Positions 27,667 to 35,314 of a stretch of DNA of 64,000 nucleotides are shown here, one piece after another. The notes beneath the pieces were generated by a model. The model ran no database searches. It was not told the origin of the DNA and worked only from the letters and a program-made list of their open reading frames with translations. The stretch is taken from positions 124,001 to 188,000 of the forward strand of contig JABMLG010000001.1 of NCBI GenBank assembly GCA_013204985.1, written 5' to 3'. The DNA is from Microbacteriaceae bacterium VKM Ac-2855 (GTDB lineage: Bacteria > Actinomycetota > Actinomycetes > Actinomycetales > Microbacteriaceae). The position numbers and the translations under genes were made by a program. Each line of letters starts with the position of its first letter. Within the stretch, counting starts at the first letter, position 1.

Positions 27667-28992
27667 GTGCAATCGCGTCGAGCCTGGGTGATCTTCGGAG
27701 TCGGGGCGTTCGCGTACCTCGTCGCCGTTCTGCAGCGATCGACGCTCGGCGTCGCGGGAGTGGATGCCGCTGCGAGGTTCGACTCGTCGGCCGCTCTCCT
27801 GTCCACGCTCGCGGTGGTGCAGCTGATCGTGTATGCAGGGATGCAGATCCCGGTCGGTCTGATGATCGACCGCTTCGGTCCGCGTGCGCTGCTACTCGGG
27901 GGCACGGCTCTGATGGTCATCGGACAACTCGCCCTCGCCTTCGCGCCCTCGATCGGTGTCGCCATCGCAGGGCGCATCCTGGTCGGCGCCGGAGACGCGG
28001 CGATCTTCACGTCGGTCATCCGACTGACCGTGACCTGGTTCCCCGGCTCGCTGGCGCCGCAGCTCTCGCAATGGATCGGCAACATCGGACAACTCGGCCA
28101 GATCCTGTCGGCACTACCGTTCGCCATGATTCTGCACACCGCGGGTTGGACCCCGGCTTTCGTCGCCGCCGCGGGACTCGGGGCGGTCGCCTTCCTCGCG
28201 ATCCTGCTCGGGATCATCGATCGGGCACCCGGCACGGCCGCGACGCTCGAGGTGCCGACCTTCCGCGAGACCCTGACGCAGTTGGGCGCGAGTCTGCGCC
28301 GGCCCGGTACACAGCTCGGGTTCTGGTCGCACTTCGTGACGCAGTCCTCCGGCACGGTGTTCGCGCTGCTGTGGGGCTACCCCTTCCTGGTCTACGCCAT
28401 CGGTGTCGCCCCGGCCGTGGCGGCGCCGACCATGACGATCCTGGTGATCGCGGGTGTCGTCTCGGGCCCGATCATCGGCGTCCTGACGGCCCGGCACCCG
28501 ATGCGGCGCAGCAATCTGGTGCTCGGTGTGGTGACCGCCATGGCGATCGCGTGGACCATCGTGCTGTTGTGGCCGGGGGTGCCGCCGTACGGCGTCGTCG
28601 TCGCGCTGCTGATCGTCGTCGGTATCGGCGGCCCGGGCTCGATGATCGGCTTCGATTTCGCCCGGACCTTCAACCCCGCTCGAAGTCTGGGCGCGGCCAA
28701 CGGAGTCGTCAACATCGGCGGGTTCCTGGCCACGTTCGTGATGATGTTCGCGATCGGCGCGATTCTCGACGGCCTCGCAGGCGGCGCCTCGGCACCCGCC
28801 GAGCTCTACTCCTGGGAGAACTTCCGCATCGCGTGGTGCGTGCAGTACGTCGTGGTCGGCGCCGGCGTCATCGGGTTGGTACTCGCGCGTCGGCGGACAC
28901 GCCGCGTTTTGGCCGAAGACGAAGGAATAACGGTGGCCCCTTTGTGGGTTGTACTCAGTGCGCGATTGCGGCGCGGAAGAAATGGGGCCTGA
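27667..28992 (+). CDS. MFS transporter
   Basis: A 441-aa major facilitator permease with about twelve hydrophobic segments and the family's loop motif between segments 2 and 3 (GLMIDRFGPRALL). The start at GTG 27667 rests on the -10 box spacing and gives a first membrane segment immediately (WVIFGVGAFAYLVAVL); a frame open from 27370 would overlap the PAC2 gene. The substrate cannot be told; the general nitrate/sugar-phosphate-like layout is common to many unassigned actinobacterial members. A charged C-terminal tail of about 30 residues follows the last helix. Confidence 0.88.
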   Translation: MQSRRAWVIFGVGAFAYLVAVLQRSTLGVAGVDAAARFDSSAALLSTLAVVQLIVYAGMQIPVGLMIDRFGPRALLLGGTALMVIGQLALAFAPSIGVAIAGRILVGAGDAAIFTSVIRLTVTWFPGSLAPQLSQWIGNIGQLGQILSALPFAMILHTAGWTPAFVAAAGLGAVAFLAILLGIIDRAPGTAATLEVPTFRETLTQLGASLRRPGTQLGFWSHFVTQSSGTVFALLWGYPFLVYAIGVAPAVAAPTMTILVIAGVVSGPIIGVLTARHPMRRSNLVLGVVTAMAIAWTIVLLWPGVPPYGVVVALLIVVGIGGPGSMIGFDFARTFNPARSLGAANGVVNIGGFLATFVMMFAIGAILDGLAGGASAPAELYSWENFRIAWCVQYVVVGAGVIGLVLARRRTRRVLAEDEGITVAPLWVVLSARLRRGRNGA

Positions 28993-29218
28993 GGCTCGGC
29001 ACGACGGGAATCGCCTCGGAGGCCGACCGTTGGACGGGCTCTCTACTCATCCGTGCAATAATTGTCAATAGGACCCGTTCGGGTCGAGGAGCGACGGCAT
29101 TCGGCTGGTCGCGGCACTCCCTCGACTTGACATGGGTCCTCGTAATGCCCACCGATCGGCAATCCTTGAACAGGGACGTCGGCCGACGGGACGCGACGGA
29201 TGGAGAGGTGCCCGGATC

Positions 29219-30505
29219 ATGGCTGCCAGAGCAACGAAGACCGCGACGGTCGAGGCCGTCGACGAGGACGTCACGACGCCCGCGAAGACGACGACGCGCA
29301 AGACCGCAACAGGGGCGGCCAAGGCTCCCCGCGGCCGCGCCGCAGCGAAGAAGTCGACCGATGTCGACGAAGAAGAGACCGTCGACGAGGCCGCCGAGCC
29401 CGATGACGCCGACGTCGAGGAGGTCGTCGAGGACGACACCGAGACGGCGACCGACGAGGTGAAGGACGAGTCGGCCGACGACGAGGTCGTGCCCGCGGTC
29501 GTGAAGCCCGAGGAGCCCCTGCCCACGGGTGCCATGGTTCTCTCCTTCGGCGGCGATGACGACGAGGTGCCGGTCTACTCGACCGCCATCACGGGCGCGA
29601 CCGCCGACCCGGTGAAGGACTACCTGAAGCAGATCGGTAAGGTCGCTCTGCTGAACGCGGCCGAAGAGGTCGAGCTCGCGATGCGTATCGAGGCCGGTCT
29701 GTTCGCCGAGGATAAGCTCGCCAACTCCCGCGATCTCAGCCCCGAGTTGACCCGTGAGCTCAAGTGGGTCGCGAAGGACGGCCAGCGGGCGAAGAGCCAC
29801 CTCCTCGGGGCGAACCTCCGACTCGTGGTCAGCCTCGCGAAGCGCTACACGGGCCGTGGGATGCAGTTCCTCGACCTGATCCAGGAAGGCAACCTGGGCC
29901 TGATCCGCGCTGTCGAGAAGTTCGACTACACCAAGGGCTTCAAGTTCTCGACCTACGCCACGTGGTGGATCCGTCAGGCGATCACCCGGGCCATGGCCGA
30001 CCAGGCGCGCACCATCCGTATTCCGGTGCACATGGTCGAGGTCATCAACAAGCTCGCCCGCGTGCAGCGGCAGATGCTGCAGGACCTGGGCCGTGAGCCC
30101 ACGCCCGAGGAGCTCTCGCGCGAGCTCGACATGACCCCCGAGAAGGTCATCGAGGTACAGAAGTACGGTCGCGAGCCGATCTCGCTGCACACGCCCTTGG
30201 GCGAGGACGGCGACAGCGAGTTCGGTGACCTCATCGAGGACACCGAGGCCGTGGTCCCGGCCGACGCGGTCGGTTTCACGATGCTGCAGAAGCAGCTCGA
30301 GTCGCTCCTCGACTCCCTCTCGGAGCGTGAGGCGGGCGTGATCCGGATGCGCTTCGGACTCGGCGACGGCATGCCCAAGACGCTCGATCAGATCGGCGAC
30401 ACGTTCGGCGTGACCCGCGAGCGGATCCGGCAGATCGAGTCGAAGACGATGGCGAAGCTTCGCCACCCCTCCCGCTCGCAGTCGCTGCGCGACTATCTCG
30501 AGTAG
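29219..30505 (+). CDS. sigA: Primary RNA polymerase sigma factor (SigA/HrdB type)
   Basis: Housekeeping sigma factor directing RNA polymerase to most promoters, including the -10 boxes listed here. The 428-aa product has a Lys/Thr-rich then highly acidic N-terminal 110 residues, region 1.2 ([16 protein letters not shown]), region 2 with the -10-reading helix ([20 protein letters not shown]), region 3 and region 4 with the -35-binding helix-turn-helix ([20 protein letters not shown]). ATG 29219 follows GGAGAGG. murT and gatD follow within 5 bases, so they may share its transcript. Confidence 0.96.
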   Translation: MAARATKTATVEAVDEDVTTPAKTTTRKTATGAAKAPRGRAAAKKSTDVDEEETVDEAAEPDDADVEEVVEDDTETATDEVKDESADDEVVPAVVKPEEPLPTGAMVLSFGGDDDEVPVYSTAITGATADPVKDYLKQIGKVALLNAAEEVELAMRIEAGLFAEDKLANSRDLSPELTRELKWVAKDGQRAKSHLLGANLRLVVSLAKRYTGRGMQFLDLIQEGNLGLIRAVEKFDYTKGFKFSTYATWWIRQAITRAMADQARTIRIPVHMVEVINKLARVQRQMLQDLGREPTPEELSRELDMTPEKVIEVQKYGREPISLHTPLGEDGDSEFGDLIEDTEAVVPADAVGFTMLQKQLESLLDSLSEREAGVIRMRFGLGDGMPKTLDQIGDTFGVTRERIRQIESKTMAKLRHPSRSQSLRDYLE

Positions 30506-30509
30506 GCCG

Positions 30510-31778
30510 TTGATCCGCTATGCACCGGCCGTCCTCCTCGGGAGGGCGGTCAGGGTCGCCGCGCGGATCCGCAAGCCCGGGGGCGGTTCCGCCGTGCCCG
30601 GGCTCGTGGTCAATCGCGTCGCACCGGGGTTCCTGCCGTCGGCGCTGGACGGGTTCCCGGACGGTCTCGTGATCGTCAGCGGTTCCAGCGGCAAGTCGAC
30701 CACCACGAAGATGCTGGTAGCGGTCCTGCGTGCGCACGGTCTCCGGGTGTTCACCAACCCGTCGACGGCCAACATCGCGCAAGGTCTGACGTCCGCGCTC
30801 CTCGAACGTGCCTCCGTGTTCGGTCGGATCGATGCCGATATCGCGGTACTCGAGATGGACGAAGGCCACGGCGCGCGTCTGGCGCCCCGCATCCGGCCCC
30901 GTGTCGTGGCGCTGACCAATGTGATGGTCGATCAGATCGACCGGTTCTTCGATCCGCAGATGGTCGCGCGCATGCTCGGAGTCATCGCCGAGCGAGCGAC
31001 GGAGGCCGTCGTCCTGAACGCGGACGACCGCTCGGTCGCCGACCTGGCGAATGCTCTGGGCGAGTCCGTACCGCGCTGGTACGGCGTCTCGGCCGACGTG
31101 CTCGCGCAGGCGACGCAGGGCCTCGGCTACGCCGAGACGGCTGAGGATGGCGCTGATCGCGCGACGACCGTGGTTGTGGCGACGTCGGCGGCGCAGGCGT
31201 TGATCCGCTCGGATTCGGACGACCTCCAGATCAGGCTCCCGGCGAAGGGAGTGCACTACGCCGTCGATGCCGCCGCCGCTGTCTCCACCGCCCGTGCGGT
31301 TCTGGGGGAGCGCTTCGACGCCGCCACCACCGCTTCGGCCCTCTCGGCGATCGACCCGGTCTTCGGTCGCGGAGAGATCGTGACCGTTCGCGGACACGAA
31401 GTCGAATTCGTACTGGTGCAGAACCCGGCCAGCTACCAGCTCAACATCGACGAGATCGAGGCGGGTTCCGAGCAGATCATGCTCGCGATCGGCTCCGACG
31501 TCCGCGACCCCTCCTACTTCTGGCCGGTCGACACCTCGGGGCTCGAACGCGTGCGGATCGTCTCCGGCTCGAAGGCGCAGGAGGCCGCGCTGCAGCTGCG
31601 GTACGACGGCGTGCAGATCGACGCGGTCGACGAGGATCTCGGTCGGGCGCTCGATACCTTCCTGGCGTTGCCTGCACCTGAGCGCGGACGCAAGACGATC
31701 GTCTTCTCCGCCGACTCGATGCGGCGCACCCGCGCGCATCTCGAACTGACGACGAACCGCGAGGATTCAGCCACGTGA
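30510..31778 (+). CDS. murT: MurT-like Mur ligase lacking the cysteine zinc ribbon
   Basis: Homologue of MurT, the Mur-ligase subunit that activates the alpha-carboxyl of D-Glu in lipid II with ATP so that GatD-derived ammonia can amidate it. The 422-aa product has the ATP loop VSGSSGKSTTTK (about 57-68), the TNVMVDQIDRF segment matching the canonical TNLxRDQLDRY, and a C-terminal domain with NPASYQ (usually NPAGFN) and RDPSYFWPVD, matching the canonical catalytic RDVSW-x-WD. The four-cysteine ribbon inserted in canonical MurT is missing; there is no cysteine anywhere. TTG 30510 gives the normal N-terminus. Its stop overlaps the gatD start (GTGA). Confidence 0.85.
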   Translation: MIRYAPAVLLGRAVRVAARIRKPGGGSAVPGLVVNRVAPGFLPSALDGFPDGLVIVSGSSGKSTTTKMLVAVLRAHGLRVFTNPSTANIAQGLTSALLERASVFGRIDADIAVLEMDEGHGARLAPRIRPRVVALTNVMVDQIDRFFDPQMVARMLGVIAERATEAVVLNADDRSVADLANALGESVPRWYGVSADVLAQATQGLGYAETAEDGADRATTVVVATSAAQALIRSDSDDLQIRLPAKGVHYAVDAAAAVSTARAVLGERFDAATTASALSAIDPVFGRGEIVTVRGHEVEFVLVQNPASYQLNIDEIEAGSEQIMLAIGSDVRDPSYFWPVDTSGLERVRIVSGSKAQEAALQLRYDGVQIDAVDEDLGRALDTFLALPAPERGRKTIVFSADSMRRTRAHLELTTNREDSAT

Positions 31779-32512
31779 CCGCTCAGGTGACCATCGCCGC
31801 CGTGCTGCCCGACCTTCTCGACAGCAACGGAGACGCAGCCAATGCCCGGGTGTTGAGGGCTCGCCTGGTGTGGGCCGGCGTCGAAGGCGTCGAACTCGTG
31901 GCGCTCGCGCGCGCCGAGGACTGGGCCTCTGCCGCGCCGCCCGCGGCGCTCATCGTGGGTACCGGAGCGTCCCACGATCTTCCGACGGCGCGGGAAGCCC
32001 TGCTCGCCCATGGAGACCTGCTCAGCGGCTGGCACGCCGACGGTACGGAGATCGTCGCGATCGGCGGCGGCTGGGAACTGCTCAGCGAGGGTACGCAGAC
32101 GCCTGACGGTTTCGTCGGCGGAGTCGGCCTCTTTCCCGGACACGCGGTGATGGGAGCCGATCGAGTGACGGATGACGTCGTCGTGGAGTCGGCCTTCGGT
32201 ACGCTCGTCGGATTCGAGAACCATCTGCGGCGCTTCGCCGATCTACCCGCCGGCAGTGCGCTCGGAACGGTGCGCTACGGCGTGGGCAACGGTGACGGAA
32301 CCGAGGGTTTCGTGAGCGGCCGACTACTCGGATCGCATCTGCACGGACCGCTACTGGCGAAGAATCCCGCGCTCGCCGATGCGATTCTCGGTCGGATCGC
32401 CGGACGGTCGGGGTTCGGTTACTCCAACCAGAACAGTGACGCGCGATCCGCGGATGAAACAGCGCGAGCCGCCCGCGATGTGATCGCGAGGCGGCTCGGC
32501 CTTCAGAAGTAG
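31775..32512 (+). CDS. gatD: GatD-like glutamine amidotransferase fold without catalytic cysteine
   Basis: Homologue of GatD, the class I glutaminase partner of MurT. The 245-aa product keeps the fold and landmarks: DRVTDDVVVE, AFGTLVGFENH, a GNGDGTEG loop and LLGSHLHGPLLAKNP with the catalytic-type His. But the nucleophile elbow that reads ICGGYQ in canonical GatD reads IGGGWE here: Gly97 replaces cysteine, and the protein has no cysteine at all. Glutamine hydrolysis by the normal mechanism is therefore not possible. GTG 31775 overlaps the murT stop. Either the pair no longer amidates or it uses another amine donor. Confidence 0.85.
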   Translation: MTAQVTIAAVLPDLLDSNGDAANARVLRARLVWAGVEGVELVALARAEDWASAAPPAALIVGTGASHDLPTAREALLAHGDLLSGWHADGTEIVAIGGGWELLSEGTQTPDGFVGGVGLFPGHAVMGADRVTDDVVVESAFGTLVGFENHLRRFADLPAGSALGTVRYGVGNGDGTEGFVSGRLLGSHLHGPLLAKNPALADAILGRIAGRSGFGYSNQNSDARSADETARAARDVIARRLGLQK

Positions 32513-32534
32513 GAACGCCCGAGGGCGGAGGGGA

Positions 32535-32771
32535 TCAGGGGCGCTGCTCTTCGAAGAGTCGCGCCGACTCGTCGTGCCAGGTCTTCGCGATGGTGGACAG
32601 CTTCTCCTGGTACTTCTTGCCGTGGTGGGCGCAGAAGAGGAGTTCGCCGTTGTTCACGACGACACGGATGTACGCCTGAGCGCCGCAGCTGTCGCAGCGG
32701 TCGGCGGCGGAGAGCTGGTGGGCACCCGCGAGCTCGTCCACGGCGCCGTTCTCGGTTGCGATGGTCGACAT
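32535..32771 (-). CDS. DUF7455 small zinc-ribbon protein
   Basis: A 78-aa actinobacterial protein of unknown function. The core reads LSAADRCDSCGAQAYIRV then ELLFCAHHGKKY, giving a C-x-x-C and a C-x-H-H set that can bind one zinc. ATG 32771 follows a strong AGGAGG ribosome site. Convergent with gatD (22-base gap) and divergent from parE. Small size and zinc site suggest a nucleic-acid or ribosome-associated role, but nothing shows this directly. Confidence 0.88.
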   Translation of the reverse strand: MSTIATENGAVDELAGAHQLSAADRCDSCGAQAYIRVVVNNGELLFCAHHGKKYQEKLSTIAKTWHDESARLFEEQRP

Positions 32772-32942
32772 GTCTTGGCCTCCTGACTCAAGTCTTCACG
32801 TTCTGTGATGTACAAGCCATCAAAGCACGCGTTTGTTTCGTCCCGGAGACGATTCGGCGGCATTTCGCCCTGCGCGTAGTCGGCCATCCGATTTCGTCTC
32901 CGCCTCGGGGGAGTCGCGCCGTTCGCGGTCGGTACCGGAACG

Positions 32943-32948
32943 TAGGCT
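32943..32948 (+). promoter_or_regulatory. -10 box of parE, leaderless geometry
   Basis: TAGGCT ends 7 nt before ATG 32956. Confidence 0.6.
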
Positions 32949-32955
32949 TGACGGC

Positions 32956-35037
32956 ATGGCATCCTCGGACTATTCGGCGCGTCACCTCTCCGTTCTCGAG
33001 GGGCTCGAGGCCGTTCGCAAACGTCCCGGTATGTACATCGGATCCACCGACTCGCGGGGTCTGATGCACTGCCTGTGGGAGATCATCGACAACTCCGTCG
33101 ACGAAGCGCTCGCCGGGCACGGTTCCGAGATCGGCGTGATCCTGCATCGCGACGGCAGCGTCGAGGTCCGTGACAAGGCCCGCGGCGTCCCCGTCGACAT
33201 CGAGCCGAAGACCGGTCTCTCGGGTGTCGAGGTCGTCTACACGAAGCTCCACGCCGGCGGCAAGTTCGGATCCGGCTCGTACGCCGCGTCCGGCGGGCTC
33301 CACGGTGTGGGCGCCTCCGTCGTGAACGCACTCTCCGAGCGGCTCGACGTCGAGGTCGACCGCGACGGCAAGACCTGGGCGATGTCGTTCCATCGTGGTG
33401 AGCCGGGCGTGTTCGACGACTCCGGCGCCCCCAGCCCCGACGCGCCGTTCACACCTTACGAGAACGGCAGCGAGCTCCGAGTGGTGGGAAAGGTCGCGCG
33501 AGCGAAGACCGGCACCCGGGTCCGGTACTGGGCCGATCGTCAGATCTTCACGAAGGGGGCGGCGTTCCAGACCGACGAACTGGTCAACCGCGCACGTCAG
33601 ACCGCCTTCCTCGTTCCGGGTCTCACCATCGACATCCGTGACGACCGCGGCGAGGAGAGCACCTCGGAGGTCTTCCGCTACGACGGTGGCATCGCGGAAT
33701 TCGTCGAGTTCCTGGCGCCCGACGCCGGGGTGACCGACATCATCCGACTCACCGGTACCGGCAGTTTCACCGAGACGGTTCCGGTGCTCTCGCCGACGGG
33801 AGCCATGGTCGCGACGGAGGTCGAGCGCACCTGTGAGGTCGACATCGCGCTTCGGTGGGGCACGGGCTACGAGACGGTGATGCGCAGTTTCGTGAACATC
33901 ATCGCCACGCCGAAGGGCGGCACCCACCAATCCGGCTTCGAGCAGGGGTTGATGCGGCTGCTCCGAGCGCAGGTGGAAGCGAACGCGCGGCGGCTCAAAG
34001 CGGGAACGGACAAATTGGAGAAGGACGACATCATGGCCGGCCTGACGGCCGTGCTCACCGTGCGTCTGCCCGAGCCGCAGTTCGAGGGCCAGACGAAGGA
34101 GATCCTCGGTACGCCGGCGGTACGGAACATCGTCGCCCAGACCGTCGCCCGCTCGTTCGGAGAGGTCTTCGCCTCGCCCAAGCGCGACGACAAGACGCAG
34201 ATGTCCGCGCTGCTCGACAAGCTGGTGGCCGAAATGAAGTCGCGCCTGTCGGCCCGGGCCCACAAGGAGACGCAGCGACGCAAGAACGCCCTCGAGAGCT
34301 CATCGCTGCCGTCGAAGCTCGTGGACTGCCGCAGCAACGAGGTCGAGCACAGTGAGCTGTTCATCGTCGAGGGCGATTCGGCGCTCGGCACCGCCAAGCT
34401 GGCGCGCAACAGCGAGTACCAGGCGTTGCTGCCGATCCGCGGCAAGATCCTGAACGTGCAGAAGGCCTCCGTCGCCGACATGCTCTCGAACGCGGAATGC
34501 GCCTCGATGATCCAGGTGATCGGTGCGGGTTCCGGTCGATCCTTCGATCTCGAGGCGGCGCGTTACGGAAAGATCATCCTGATGAGCGACGCCGACGTCG
34601 ATGGCGCGCACATCCGCACCCTGCTGCTGACGCTGTTCTTCCGGTACATGCGCCCTCTCGTCGAGGCGGGTCGTGTGTTCGCCGCCGTGCCACCGCTGCA
34701 CCGAGTGATCGTGATGAACCCAGGTAAGAAGCCGAACGAGACGATCTACACCTACTCCGAGCAGGAGCTGCAGGGTGTTCTCGGAGCGCTGAAGAAGTCC
34801 AATCGCAAGTACCAGGATCCGATCCAGCGTTACAAGGGTCTCGGCGAGATGGATGCGGAGCAGCTCGCCATCACGACGATGGACCGATCCAAGCGCACCC
34901 TGCGCCGAGTACGCGTATCGGACGCCGAGAACGCGGGTCGCGTCTTCGAACTGCTGATGGGCAACGACGTCGCGCCCCGCAAGGACTTCATCGTGCGCGG
35001 CTCGGAGAAACTCTCGCGCGACCGCATCGACGTATAG
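32956..35037 (+). CDS. parE: Type IIA topoisomerase subunit B (topoisomerase IV ParE-like)
   Basis: ATPase subunit of a type IIA topoisomerase that decatenates daughter chromosomes. The 693-aa protein has the GHKL ATPase domain (RKRPGMYIG, EIIDNSVDEA, GGLHGVGASVVNALS), a transducer domain, the Toprim motif EGDSALGTAK (GyrB normally has EGDSAGG) and the metal Asp set in SDADVDGAHIRTL, then a C-terminal GLGEMDAEQL. This favours ParE over GyrB. Start ATG 32956 is placed by its -10 box; a longer frame from 32833 is not needed. Its partner parC is convergent, 277 bases beyond, not in an operon. Confidence 0.92.
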   Translation: MASSDYSARHLSVLEGLEAVRKRPGMYIGSTDSRGLMHCLWEIIDNSVDEALAGHGSEIGVILHRDGSVEVRDKARGVPVDIEPKTGLSGVEVVYTKLHAGGKFGSGSYAASGGLHGVGASVVNALSERLDVEVDRDGKTWAMSFHRGEPGVFDDSGAPSPDAPFTPYENGSELRVVGKVARAKTGTRVRYWADRQIFTKGAAFQTDELVNRARQTAFLVPGLTIDIRDDRGEESTSEVFRYDGGIAEFVEFLAPDAGVTDIIRLTGTGSFTETVPVLSPTGAMVATEVERTCEVDIALRWGTGYETVMRSFVNIIATPKGGTHQSGFEQGLMRLLRAQVEANARRLKAGTDKLEKDDIMAGLTAVLTVRLPEPQFEGQTKEILGTPAVRNIVAQTVARSFGEVFASPKRDDKTQMSALLDKLVAEMKSRLSARAHKETQRRKNALESSSLPSKLVDCRSNEVEHSELFIVEGDSALGTAKLARNSEYQALLPIRGKILNVQKASVADMLSNAECASMIQVIGAGSGRSFDLEAARYGKIILMSDADVDGAHIRTLLLTLFFRYMRPLVEAGRVFAAVPPLHRVIVMNPGKKPNETIYTYSEQELQGVLGALKKSNRKYQDPIQRYKGLGEMDAEQLAITTMDRSKRTLRRVRVSDAENAGRVFELLMGNDVAPRKDFIVRGSEKLSRDRIDV

Positions 35038-35314
35038 CAGCGCGCGTCCCTCTCGCGTGTCCGTCTGCCGTTACCGGACGGGGATGCGCCGTCGTCGGCT
35101 CCGCTCTACGGTGTTCCACGGTCGGTCCCCGCGCCGAGGCTGAGGACCGGTGCCGCCGAAGGCCGAGCCCGACGCGACCCGAGCATCCGCGTGATCTGGA
35201 GGGTCCGAGCGTTCACCGAGGCGGTGGCCCTCGGTTGCATCGGTCCTGGGTCCCGTCGAGCGAGGCGTAACACCGTCGCTGAACGACTCCGGTCGGAGGA
35301 ATGCGTCGTGCGGC
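35038..35314. other. Gap between convergent parE and parC, no gene recognised
   Basis: 277 bases of ordinary GC content. Short frames are open on both strands but none has a plausible start, ribosome site or recognisable product. No strong hairpin with a T tract is visible. Confidence 0.6.

Noticed and set aside
29127-29132. TTGACA at the sigA upstream region as a -35 box
   Set aside because: No -10-like hexamer follows at 16-19 bases, so the sigA promoter could not be placed.
30510-32512. MurT/GatD as decaying pseudogenes
   Set aside because: Both frames are full length, overlap by GTGA, and keep all other conserved blocks; loss is confined to the cysteine-dependent functions.
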